Of a stretch of 64,000 bases of DNA, positions 1 through 7,533 are shown one piece after another. Where the stretch lies: assembly GCF_008520265.1 (NCBI RefSeq), contig NZ_VIQM01000040.1:219824-283823 (forward strand). The letters are read 5' to 3'. The first letter of the stretch is position 1. Each line of letters opens with the position of its first letter. This stretch comes from Sphingobacterium cavernae. GTDB taxonomy: Bacteria; Bacteroidota; Bacteroidia; Sphingobacteriales; Sphingobacteriaceae. The notes below the pieces were generated by a model, which did no database searches, had not been told where the DNA came from, and worked only from the letters and a program-made list of their open reading frames with translations. Made by a program: the position numbers and the translations under genes.

Positions 1-389
1 CTTTTAGAAAGTGTCTGGTTCACGACGTGATTTTCAACTTTGATAAAATCAACTGCTCCTCCATTTTTCATATCAAAGAATCCACCATTTATCGCCACTA
101 TCGCATTTGCTTCTTGCGCTAGCTTGGATGTCAATTCACGACTTTTTGGAAGCGCTCTGAGTCCAAGTTTCTTTTGATTCTTCTTAAGATCAATCTCAAG
201 GATGTTTATGATCTGATTGCTATTGAATATGGTTGACGTAGAAGCGCTTTTCCACAGAATTCCTTTAGCAATTTTTTTAGTTTGCCAAAATTGTTGTACA
301 AATGCGAGCGAATCTTTCTCGCTACTTGTTTGACTAAAACTTAGTATGGGAAATAAGATTATAAATAAAAAGGCAGTACTATTTTTCAT
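1..389 (-). CDS. Phosphodiester glycosidase family protein (NAGPA-like), N-terminal part
   Basis: This gene runs off the left edge; about 129 residues are visible from an ATG at 389. They begin with a Sec-type signal peptide (MKNSTAFLFIILFPILSFSQ). The visible part then reaches the segment AINGGFFDMKNGGAVDF, typical of the phosphodiester glycosidase (NAGPA, PF09992) domain, whose members hydrolyse phosphodiester-linked sugars outside the cytoplasm. The family assignment rests on this motif, and most of the catalytic domain lies outside the window. It follows the HD-domain gene on the same strand after 44 bp, but a terminator-like hairpin (371-400) overlaps its own start codon, so it may be read at reduced level or regulated there. 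Confidence 0.75.
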   Translation of the reverse strand, partial: MKNSTAFLFIILFPILSFSQTSSEKDSLAFVQQFWQTKKIAKGILWKSASTSTIFNSNQIINILEIDLKKNQKKLGLRALPKSRELTSKLAQEANAIVAINGGFFDMKNGGAVDFIKVENHVVNQTLSK

Positions 390-400
390 AATTACTGCCT
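371..400 (-). terminator. Terminator-like hairpin enclosing a start codon
   Basis: On the minus strand AGGCAGTA (400-393) and TACTGCCT (378-371) form a perfect 8-bp stem with a 14-nt loop, followed by TTTTATTT. It sits downstream of the HD-domain gene and would serve as its terminator, yet the ATG at 389-387 of the next gene lies in the loop and the 3' arm and T-run are its first codons. Confidence 0.5.
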
Positions 401-433
401 AATTTAAATATCTTATATTAATTTAAAGTACGA

Positions 434-1081
434 TTATCTTTTTCCTTCCCATTCTGCATAAAATTGTTGCAAAAATCCTTCCATATATTGATGTCTTTGT
501 TCCGCTATGGCTTTCGCCGTAGGCGTATTCATTTTATCTTTCAATAACAACAACTTCTCATAGAAGTGATTAATTGTAGGAGCTGTGGTATTTTTGTATT
601 CCTCTTTACTCAGGTTCGTTTTCGGTTTTATGTTTGGATCATACATCTCTCTATTTTTATATCCACCAAAACTAAAAGCTCTGGCAATACCTATCGCGCC
701 AATTGCATCTAAACGATCCGCATCTTGTGCTATTTCCAATTCTTTGGAATGAAATGCTACTTCTCCCAACGAAGCCTTGAAAGACATATTCAGAATGATA
801 TTCTGTACATGCTCTATAATTTTTTGATCTACACCTATTGAAGCTAAAAATTCGCCAGCCACACGTGGACCAATGGTTTCGTCTCCATCATGAAATTTAC
901 TGTCAGCGATATCGTGCAAGAGTGCAGTCAATTCGCAGACAAGATGGTCGGCTTCTTCTGTTTCTAGTATCAATTTCGTATTGTTCCAAACACGCTGTAT
1001 ATGCCACCAATCATGTCCTGATTCAGCAAATTTCAGCCTATCTTGTACAAATGCTACGGTTAGATCAATTGTTTGTTGCAT
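434..1081 (-). CDS. HD domain phosphohydrolase
   Basis: A 215-residue cytosolic protein of the HD superfamily of metal-dependent phosphohydrolases. The metal-binding pattern is visible: H27 (GHDWWHIQRV), H56-D57 (ALLHDIADSKF) and the downstream run DADRLDAIGAIG (from D120), which is the YpgQ/YedJ-type signature. Length fits that subfamily, whose members act on (deoxy)nucleoside triphosphates or related phosphoesters; the substrate here cannot be read from sequence. Its start overlaps the end of the upstream rRNA methyltransferase gene by 17 bp, so the two are probably translated from one mRNA. Confidence 0.85.
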   Translation of the reverse strand: MQQTIDLTVAFVQDRLKFAESGHDWWHIQRVWNNTKLILETEEADHLVCELTALLHDIADSKFHDGDETIGPRVAGEFLASIGVDQKIIEHVQNIILNMSFKASLGEVAFHSKELEIAQDADRLDAIGAIGIARAFSFGGYKNREMYDPNIKPKTNLSKEEYKNTTAPTINHFYEKLLLLKDKMNTPTAKAIAEQRHQYMEGFLQQFYAEWEGKR

Positions 1082-2246
1082 GTGATTTTTCTTTTGTTCC
1101 GTCGTAAAGTTCGTATTGTAATAATCTGCAGTCTAATTTACCATTAAAAAATTCAAATCTCCTAGAAGCTTTTAAACCAATTTTCTTTGCAAGGTCTGGA
1201 TTGCCTGTAAATACGTAGCCACGGTAATTTTTGCATTCTTGTTTCATAAAATCACCGACACGTTTGTACGTAAGTTCAAGTTTGCTGTGCGTTCCCAAAC
1301 GTTCACCATATTCAGGGTTGAACATGATAACCCCTGGTTCTTCGGGAACTGTAGTCTCTGCAAAATCACATACTTCAAATTGAATTAAATGCTCTACACC
1401 AGCAGTTTGCGCATTCATCTTTGCAATCTCTACGGCCTGCTCCGAAAGGTCAGAAGCTATGATTTGAGGAATATTGTGTTTATTCGCCTTATCTTTTATC
1501 AATCTTCTTTCTTCAAAAAAGACTTCCTCATTATAACCAATGATATGCATGAATGCATAATTCATACGTTGCAATCCTGGCATTCTGTTTTGTGCAATCA
1601 ATGCCGCTTCGATAGCCAATGTACCCGAACCACACATCGGATTGATAAATGGTGATTTGCCATCCCATTTTGTCGCCATGATAGTCGAAGTCGCTAATGC
1701 TTCCAGCATAGGTGCTTTTCCAGGATGTTTACGGTAGCCATGTTTAGCCAATGTTTCGCCCGAAGTATCCAAGAAAATCTCCGCACGATCTTCCATCCAG
1801 TGCAAATGAATCACAGTTTTGTGCGCGTCTGGACCTGTATCTGGACGAACACCTTTCTTGTCTTTTATTCTGTCTACAATCGCATCTTTCACTTTTACAT
1901 TGGCAAATAATGGGGTAGTGATTGTATCGTTGTGTACATTAGATGTAACCGTGAAATAACCATCAAATGGGATAAGCGCTTCCCATTCGATTTTCACTAA
2001 TGCATCGTATAATTCTTTTGGATCGTTCGCGCGGAATGCACTGATTTCATATAATACCTGACTTGCGGTACGCAGATTAAGATTCAAACGAATACAGTCA
2101 TTGATAGAAGCATGAAGTTCTACTCCTGTATTGAATGCTCTTTTTATTTCGAATCCTAATTCTTTAATTTCTTCTTGAAGGAATGGTGATAATCTCTTGT
2201 TACAAGTTATAATCACTTTGCTTGCTGTGTTGAAAACTTCTTTCAT
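1065..2246 (-). CDS. rlmL: THUMP domain 23S rRNA guanine-N2 methyltransferase, RlmL-like
   Basis: A 393-residue SAM-dependent RNA methyltransferase. An N-terminal THUMP RNA-binding region (about residues 50-155) precedes a Rossmann methyltransferase domain with the SAM-binding motif NPMCGSGT (N202 onward) and motif IV as NPEYGERLG (N310 onward). Family members make m2G in 23S rRNA (RlmL N-terminal half, m2G2445). E. coli RlmL is a fusion with RlmK; this protein has only the RlmL half, as in many Bacteroidota. Motif IV has Glu where most relatives have Pro (NPPYG); I cannot say whether this is usual in the lineage. A TAACTTTG motif (2254-2261) lies 7 nt upstream of the ATG. Confidence 0.85.
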   Translation of the reverse strand: MKEVFNTASKVIITCNKRLSPFLQEEIKELGFEIKRAFNTGVELHASINDCIRLNLNLRTASQVLYEISAFRANDPKELYDALVKIEWEALIPFDGYFTVTSNVHNDTITTPLFANVKVKDAIVDRIKDKKGVRPDTGPDAHKTVIHLHWMEDRAEIFLDTSGETLAKHGYRKHPGKAPMLEALATSTIMATKWDGKSPFINPMCGSGTLAIEAALIAQNRMPGLQRMNYAFMHIIGYNEEVFFEERRLIKDKANKHNIPQIIASDLSEQAVEIAKMNAQTAGVEHLIQFEVCDFAETTVPEEPGVIMFNPEYGERLGTHSKLELTYKRVGDFMKQECKNYRGYVFTGNPDLAKKIGLKASRRFEFFNGKLDCRLLQYELYDGTKEKSHATNN

Positions 2247-2253
2247 ATTTGTG

Positions 2254-2261
2254 CAAAGTTA
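2254..2261 (-). promoter_or_regulatory. Bacteroidota -7 promoter element of the rlmL-like gene
   Basis: Minus-strand TAACTTTG matches the Bacteroidota TAnnTTTG element and ends 7 nt before the ATG, implying a very short or absent 5' leader. No convincing -33 TTTG is seen at the usual 19-nt spacing. Confidence 0.5.
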
Positions 2262-2315
2262 ATTAATCTTGAACGCAAAAATTGTGTAATTTTACGGTTT
2301 AATACAATTAATGAT

Positions 2316-2690
2316 ATGGAAATCAGAGGAAAAGTTCACGAAGTAGGTGCTGTACAACAGGTTACTGAGTCTTTTAAAAAGAGAGATATGATTGTTGCAT
2401 ACGCTGAAAACCCACAATTTGTGGAATATATTCGTTTTGAAGCGACGCAAGATAGAGTTAATATTTTTGATAATTTAGCTGTTGGCGAAGAGGTTGAAGT
2501 TTCTTTCAATTTACGTGGCCGTCCATGGACAAATGCGCAAGGTGTTACAACTTATTTCAATTCTTTGGTAGCTTGGAGAGTAACAAAATTAGCTAATACA
2601 GCTTCTGCTTCTGCTCCTTCATACAATGATATGCCAGCTCCAGTAGATATTTCATCATCAGGTGCTGATGACGATGATTTACCATTCTAG
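2316..2690 (+). CDS. DUF3127 protein with SSB-like acidic C-terminal tail
   Basis: A 124-residue protein of the DUF3127 family, recognised from the N-terminal region MEIRGKVHEVG and the later VSFNLRGRPWTNAQG segment. The pattern of short beta strands suggests an OB-type fold. The last residues, DDDDLPF, closely resemble the C-terminal tip of bacterial SSB (DDDIPF), which recruits replication and repair proteins; a low-complexity Ser/Ala/Pro linker (about 96-115) precedes it, also as in SSB. DNA binding is inferred from this architecture. The gene stands alone, divergent from the rlmL-like gene, and ends before a strong bidirectional terminator. Confidence 0.85.
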   Translation: MEIRGKVHEVGAVQQVTESFKKRDMIVAYAENPQFVEYIRFEATQDRVNIFDNLAVGEEVEVSFNLRGRPWTNAQGVTTYFNSLVAWRVTKLANTASASAPSYNDMPAPVDISSSGADDDDLPF

Positions 2691-2718
2691 TAAATAAAAA
2701 CCGTATATAATATAGTGG

Positions 2719-2747
2719 AAGCTATCTCGATCGAGATAGCTTTTTTT
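2719..2747. terminator. Bidirectional intrinsic terminator
   Basis: A perfect palindrome (arms AGCTATCTCGA / TCGAGATAGCT, 2720-2741) is followed by a T7 run on the plus strand. It separates the DUF3127 gene from the convergent acyltransferase gene ending at 2753. Confidence 0.9.
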
Positions 2748-2752
2748 GCTTT

Positions 2753-3766
2753 TTACCCACTCACATATTTCCCATAAGGAATTTTCCTCAAGACATAAAT
2801 TATTCCAATAGAACTTAGTATTGTTAATAGTGTCGCTATTGGAATCACCCAAACTGTACTCATATATTTGGAGATAAAAGGATGAATATAATTCAGGGGT
2901 AGTATATGAACCAAATAAATCCCAAAACTATGTTTATCGACAATCTGAATCCATTTGGGAAGTTTGGCGTCTTGTGGTATTATCTTTTTGAAGAAAATAA
3001 ACAAAAAGCCAGCTGCGAGAGCCGTATTTGGAAAAACATAATGATACCAATGGGGATTGTATTTATTTGCGGATAAACTCCATGTGTACGTCATGTAAGC
3101 TGTGAACATGGAAATCGAAATATATCCTATTACAGGAATCCATTTGTTCCAATTGAATGATTTTATGGACAAATAATAGCCCAATACCAAGTAACCTAAG
3201 TAGCCCGAAAAGAATGTAAGGTCAAATTTCGGAACTACAGGAAAATAAAATTTGTTCATTACGATCATCGAAATAAACCATAATACTAGAAATATCTCTA
3301 GTTCTCGTATACTCACCTGATTTATTATTTTGCGTAAGTAAGGAATAGCTAAATACAATCCAATAATCATATATAAATACCACAAATGTGCATTTGCGCC
3401 ATGTAAAATTTTATCTTGTGCAATAGCGATGATTTTTTCTGACGACAATAGCGAGAATTTGGTATATCGATAGAAATAATAAATCAGATATATAATGGTC
3501 CAAAAAGCAAATGGATAAAACAATTTTGGTATCCTTTTCATATAGAAAAGTAATGTCTCTTCGTCCTTGTGTAATAATAATGCACCAGACAACATGACAA
3601 ATATAGGAACAGAACATCGGGTAGCCGAATTAATCCAATTGGCGTAATTCCAATCAAAGCTATCGGCATCAAAGCGATTCAAAAAACCAGTGCTGGCATG
3701 AATCAATATGACAAACACTGTCGCTATGACACGTAAGTAGCTGATATAGTTGTTTTTTGTAGCCAT
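2753..3766 (-). CDS. Acyltransferase 3 family membrane protein
   Basis: A 337-residue integral membrane protein with about ten hydrophobic segments. The start, ISYLRVIATVFVILIHAS, carries the Arg and His of the acyltransferase 3 family (PF01757; OafA/WecH/NodX type). The later segments HLWYLYMIIGLYL and HSFGIYLVHILPLNY are also typical. Members transfer acyl groups, often O-acetyl, onto surface polysaccharides or other envelope acceptors. No sugar-polymer genes are adjacent, so the acceptor is unknown. It is a single-gene unit, convergent with the DUF3127 gene. Confidence 0.88.
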   Translation of the reverse strand: MATKNNYISYLRVIATVFVILIHASTGFLNRFDADSFDWNYANWINSATRCSVPIFVMLSGALLLHKDEETLLFYMKRIPKLFYPFAFWTIIYLIYYFYRYTKFSLLSSEKIIAIAQDKILHGANAHLWYLYMIIGLYLAIPYLRKIINQVSIRELEIFLVLWFISMIVMNKFYFPVVPKFDLTFFSGYLGYLVLGYYLSIKSFNWNKWIPVIGYISISMFTAYMTYTWSLSANKYNPHWYHYVFPNTALAAGFLFIFFKKIIPQDAKLPKWIQIVDKHSFGIYLVHILPLNYIHPFISKYMSTVWVIPIATLLTILSSIGIIYVLRKIPYGKYVSG

Positions 3767-3887
3767 TATGTAAAAATATTGATTATTGGAGTAGGAATTG
3801 AACGTTTTCTGTCTATATGGTGGAATTTATTTCCGCAGAAAGCTTGAAAATTGAGTATATTAGAAGTGATTATATTAATTGATAAAA

Positions 3888-4664
3888 ATGGGTTTTGCGA
3901 CAAAGAAAACTAAAAGATGGGAATTTGGACAACTGAAATGGACTTTTTTGTCTATTTTATTTTTTGTTCCGCCGATACATCCTTTGGTGATGATGTCGCA
4001 AGCTTCCAAAAGTAAAGTGCGTTCTTGGTATGCGTTAGCGTGGGTATTATTAGCTATTCAACTTGGCTTATTCTATTCATTTTATTATTTCGCGGGTGCC
4101 ATGTCTTCGGGCATGTTGGCAACTATTGTTGGATACATAAGTTCGTATATCGTAGGTAATGGGCTCTTATTAGGGCAATCCAAAGATTATTTGCAGCGTA
4201 TAGAACTTTCGGAAGTCAGACAATTGACTTGGGTCAATAACATTGCGCATCAGCGTCGATTGGAATTGGCGCAAGCCGAAGTGGAAACGCCACAATCATT
4301 CGTTACTAAGTTGATGTTTTTCCAAAAGTCCATTCTGAATAGAACGTTGCAAGCGCACACAGAAAAGATTATACGCATGTTTCATTTGCTGGAACAACGT
4401 GATATTATGGAAGCTGAAAAATTTTTGGTAAGACATGGCACCGTGGTCAATGTATTGCGTGAATATTACGATTTAGAACAAACAAAATTGAATAATGCCA
4501 TCACCTTAGAATCTAAAAATAAGTTGGAATCGGTGTTGGTACAAGCTTCTTCTGCTATCGAGCAGGATGTGACAAATTTGATTAAATACCGTTTGTTGGA
4601 TGTATCTGCGGAGTCGGATGTGTACATTCAAACGCTTAAAAATAAAAAACTACTTAATGACTAA
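3888..4664 (+). CDS. XpaC-like membrane protein, partner of TelA
   Basis: A 258-residue protein with a basic N terminus (GFATKKTKRWEF), three hydrophobic segments within about the first 95 residues, and a long helical cytoplasmic tail. The tail (FLVRHGTVVNVLREYYDLEQ, then a stretch ending LLDVSAESDVYIQTLKNKK) resembles the XpaC family (PF10112). XpaC is paired with TelA in Bacillus, and here too the gene lies 3 bp upstream of telA. I chose the ATG at 3888 rather than the in-frame TTG at 3879. Its biochemical role is not established; family similarity is my judgement without a search. Confidence 0.6.
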   Translation: MGFATKKTKRWEFGQLKWTFLSILFFVPPIHPLVMMSQASKSKVRSWYALAWVLLAIQLGLFYSFYYFAGAMSSGMLATIVGYISSYIVGNGLLLGQSKDYLQRIELSEVRQLTWVNNIAHQRRLELAQAEVETPQSFVTKLMFFQKSILNRTLQAHTEKIIRMFHLLEQRDIMEAEKFLVRHGTVVNVLREYYDLEQTKLNNAITLESKNKLESVLVQASSAIEQDVTNLIKYRLLDVSAESDVYIQTLKNKKLLND

Positions 4665-4667
4665 AAT

Positions 4668-5771
4668 ATGAGTACAATAGATTTGACAACTTACGACGAT
4701 AATACACCGAATAATAACCAAGAAATTCAGGTTAACTTTTCGGAAGAAGATAAAGCGGTAATCAAACAATATAAGGATAAAATAAACTTGCAATCGACTA
4801 CGGATATCATTCAATTTGGTGTGGCGAGTCAGACGAAAGTAAGTAATTTTTCGAATGAAATCTTAAAGCAAGTTCGTACAAAAGATATGGGCGGTGCAGA
4901 GGATATTTTGTTGAATCTACGTTCGGACATCAAATCTTTTGATGAAAATCTAAATAAAAAGCCGTTGATTCCTTTTTTTGATACACTAAAGAAAAAGGTG
5001 CAACGACTGCGTACTGAGTATGCTTCGGTAGAAAAAAATATTCATCAAATTGAACTGAAGTTGGAAGGACATTATAAAACCTTGTTGAAAGATGTCAATA
5101 TTTTTGATAAGCTCTTCCAAGAAAATCAGAACTATTTTAAAGAGCTTTCTTTACATATTGCGGCAGGAGAGGAGAAATTGCAAGAAGTACATGCGGTGAC
5201 GTTGCCACAATTACGAAAAGCAGCGGAGGAATCGGGAGATCAACACAAAATCCAAGCGTACAAAGATATGGAGCAACATGTCGTACGTTTTGAGCGTAAG
5301 ATTCATGATTTGAAGTTAACGCGTATGGTCGTTTTGCAAACTGCCCCACAGATTCGTATGATCCAAAGCAACAGTTCTTCATTAATGGAAAAAATCCAAT
5401 CGAGTATTGTGAATACTTTACCGCTTTGGAAAAATCAAATGGTATTGACTTTGGGTATTGCGCATTCGCAACGTGCTTTAGAAGCACAGAAAGCGGTGAC
5501 TGATGCAACAAATGAATTGTTACGTAAGAATTCTGAAATGCTCAAAGAATCTACAATCAATGTAGCACGTGAAACGGAACGTGGAATAGTTGATATCGAG
5601 ACGATCAAAAAGGCGAATGTTGACATTATCAGCACAATCGAACAGGTATTACAAATTCAACGAGATGGTCGCGAAAAACGTAAAGTCGTAGAGCAAGAAT
5701 TATTACAATCCGAAAACGAATTAAAGCAGAATTTGCTGAAGTCTTCAGACGATTCGAAGTTAATAAACTAG
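4668..5771 (+). CDS. Toxic anion resistance protein, TelA family
   Basis: A 367-residue, almost entirely alpha-helical cytosolic protein of the TelA family (PF05816). The N-terminal region contains IIQFGVASQTKVSNFSNEIL and a segment TKDMGGAEDILLNLRSDIKSF that is characteristic of the family. Long predicted coiled coils follow, and an Ala-rich helix (QRALEAQKAVTDATNELL) lies near the C terminus. TelA was named for tellurite resistance, but its homologues also affect antibiotic and nisin tolerance; the mechanism is unknown. It forms a two-gene operon with the XpaC-like membrane gene, separated by 3 bp, suggesting a membrane-associated complex. Confidence 0.85.
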   Translation: MSTIDLTTYDDNTPNNNQEIQVNFSEEDKAVIKQYKDKINLQSTTDIIQFGVASQTKVSNFSNEILKQVRTKDMGGAEDILLNLRSDIKSFDENLNKKPLIPFFDTLKKKVQRLRTEYASVEKNIHQIELKLEGHYKTLLKDVNIFDKLFQENQNYFKELSLHIAAGEEKLQEVHAVTLPQLRKAAEESGDQHKIQAYKDMEQHVVRFERKIHDLKLTRMVVLQTAPQIRMIQSNSSSLMEKIQSSIVNTLPLWKNQMVLTLGIAHSQRALEAQKAVTDATNELLRKNSEMLKESTINVARETERGIVDIETIKKANVDIISTIEQVLQIQRDGREKRKVVEQELLQSENELKQNLLKSSDDSKLIN

Positions 5772-5773
5772 TA

Positions 5774-5933
5774 GAGGCTGTCCAAAAAGTATAAAATGAA
5801 AAATTTAAAATATGATTTTAGCAAAAAGCTATTTTATTTGGTAATGAAAAATGCAAAAAATTAAATTTTGAAACACTAATTTAAGAAAGTGTAAATAAGT
5901 TAAGAGGCTGTCTAGCCTTTTTGGACAGCCTCT
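5774..5933. repeat. Small AT-rich repeat element with 17-bp inverted ends
   Basis: AGAGGCTGTCCAAAAAG (5774-5790) recurs as an exact inverted copy at 5917-5933, enclosing an AT-rich, gene-free segment. A third, partial direct copy (AAGAGGCTGTC, 5902-5912) pairs with the right end to form an 11-bp stem hairpin. Ends of this kind are common at the termini of insertion sequences, so this may be a MITE or IS remnant. No target-site duplication is evident. Confidence 0.5.
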
Positions 5934-5934
5934 T
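5902..5934. terminator. Hairpin between telA and the 5986 gene
   Basis: AAGAGGCTGTC (5902-5912) and GACAGCCTCTT (5924-5934) form a perfect 11-bp stem with an 11-nt loop containing a T5 run. It could terminate either convergent gene, but lacks a good T-tract after the stem. Confidence 0.4.
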
Positions 5935-5946
5935 GTTAATTATATG

Positions 5947-5979
5947 CGTCATTTCGATGTTAGGAGTAGGAGAAATTCT
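5947..5979. repeat. Fragment resembling a dispersed Bacteroidota intergenic repeat
   Basis: The stretch CGTCATTTCGATG with a following AGGAGAAATTCT resembles one half of the dispersed GTCATTTCGA...GGAGAAATCT palindromic repeat seen between genes in many Bacteroidota. Only one half is present. Recognition is from memory of the pattern. Confidence 0.35.
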
Positions 5980-5985
5980 ATTATT

Positions 5986-6936
5986 TTATTCCTCTATCAG
6001 GGAAATTTCATAAATATCAATTCTCTTGATACTTTCATCTTTTCCATCAGCTGTTATTTCTTTGTAAAGTTCAATATAAGTAGCTACACCATAAACTGAA
6101 TTATATTGATACGTATTATGGAAGTAAATGTCCATTTGCAGATCTTTAAAATCTTGTTCGTTAAAAGGTTTTTCTTTGTTTTCGTATTTTTTGAAAAAAT
6201 CAAAAACTTTTTCCATGAAATTTCCTTCAACTGTCTTCTCTTGGATTATAGAGATAAAATCATTTTCTTGTTCGTATTCATCACAATACAGTATTCCATT
6301 CATGGTGATAGGAGCGTTTAAAATTGGTGCAACAATTTCTTCTTCAAATGGAATAGTATCTTGAAGATTAAATGAAGCCCCAAGCGCATAATGTAATGCT
6401 TGTATATCTTGTGCATATGTAGTGATTAATGACTTCGGATCTATTGAACCTTGAAAATCTTCTAGAAATTTTTGGATATTGGTATCCGATTTTTTTTTAG
6501 AAAACATTTCAAATATTTGTTTCAAATCTGAGGCTATCTTGTCGGCAAGTTGTTCTTCATTTAAGATACGCTTAAATGTTCCTAATTCATTTGTTTCGTA
6601 ATCGAATTTGATAGTTGAAAGATCAATGAGTTTTTTTTGCATTTCGTCTGGCAATTCAATCAACTTTGGATTGGAAAATACATCGGCAGTTCGATAATAA
6701 CTGATGACATAATTAGAATCTGTAGAGTCTTTTACCGTAATCTTGAAGTTAAAGGCAGCTTCTGTAGTTTTGGGGTCTTTGGTACTACTAGAATCAATTC
6801 TTGTTTTAGTCACGGAATAATTTAACGTTTCTCCCTTTGATATATAAGAAATCAAATTAATAGTTTTGGTACTATCACTTTGACCATAACAAACATTAAT
6901 AAGAATTGTGGCAATAAGGAATAAAAGTCTTTTCAT
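5986..6936 (-). CDS. Secreted protein of unknown function
   Basis: A 316-residue protein with a cleavable signal peptide (MKRLLFLIATILINVCYG, mature part from QSDST). No domain is recognised. The mature part alternates beta-like stretches rich in Thr, Ser and charged residues (GETLNYSVTKTRIDSS, FKITVKDSTDSNYVISYY), which suggests a beta-sandwich or barrel-like periplasmic protein. It contains no lipobox at the predicted cleavage site. It is a monocistronic unit; the next gene on this strand starts about 60 bp upstream of it and no shared function is apparent. Confidence 0.7.
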   Translation of the reverse strand: MKRLLFLIATILINVCYGQSDSTKTINLISYISKGETLNYSVTKTRIDSSSTKDPKTTEAAFNFKITVKDSTDSNYVISYYRTADVFSNPKLIELPDEMQKKLIDLSTIKFDYETNELGTFKRILNEEQLADKIASDLKQIFEMFSKKKSDTNIQKFLEDFQGSIDPKSLITTYAQDIQALHYALGASFNLQDTIPFEEEIVAPILNAPITMNGILYCDEYEQENDFISIIQEKTVEGNFMEKVFDFFKKYENKEKPFNEQDFKDLQMDIYFHNTYQYNSVYGVATYIELYKEITADGKDESIKRIDIYEISLIEE

Positions 6937-6994
6937 ATTGGGTTAAAAATTTAAACTAAAAATGCCAATATTATTTGGCATTTTAATTTAAATT

Positions 6995-7528
6995 TTACAT
7001 TTCCCAACGTTTTTTAGGGACGCAGGTAATATCTTGCGTTTTGCGGAGAGTAATAGGTTTGGACTCAAACTTATTTTGCAAGACGATGCTATCAGCAGCA
7101 ATAGAAATAATTTTAAAGCGGGGCAAATACTGACCATTTTTGTAGCAGCCAGATATCTTTTGTTTGCCGTTTGCACGTGTATATACGCCTTCTACGACTA
7201 AACTGTCGCCACGTTGTACGTATACACCTTTAGCATATTCTTTCCAATTTCCATTCTGGAAACAAGAGTCAGGCATTGTTTTGGTTTTTGCATGGACATC
7301 CATTACTGCATAAATGGAATCACAACGAAAAGTGAATTCGTGAAGCGTATAATTCAACAATTGTTCCTTATTGTCAACACTATCTTGTACCCATACACCT
7401 TGAAGATCTTTCACGCCTTCAGTCTGCATATCCGAATGACGGTAGCAGCTCGAAAAAGCGAAAAGCATACCCAGCAAAATTGATAGGTATGCTCTTGTTA
7501 AATTGTATTTTTTCGAAAGTTTAATCAC
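6995..7528 (-). CDS. Lipoprotein downstream of fumC
   Basis: About 177 residues with a lipoprotein signal: basic N region, hydrophobic core and lipobox AFSSC. The mature part is a small beta-rich domain beginning DLQGVWVQDSVDN, which looks lipocalin-like (GxW start), and ends PKKRWEM. I chose the GTG at 7528, 5 bp after the fumC stop; a longer frame from 7573 would overlap fumC by 40 bp and give an atypical signal peptide. Relatives of such proteins are sometimes labelled fumarate hydratase only because they sit next to fumC; no fumarase motif is present. Confidence 0.65.
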   Translation of the reverse strand: MIKLSKKYNLTRAYLSILLGMLFAFSSCYRHSDMQTEGVKDLQGVWVQDSVDNKEQLLNYTLHEFTFRCDSIYAVMDVHAKTKTMPDSCFQNGNWKEYAKGVYVQRGDSLVVEGVYTRANGKQKISGCYKNGQYLPRFKIISIAADSIVLQNKFESKPITLRKTQDITCVPKKRWEM

Positions 7529-7533
7529 TAAGC

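Noticed and set aside
6995..7528. Second fumarase gene
   Set aside because: No fumarase motif is present; only the lipoprotein signal and a small beta domain are visible.
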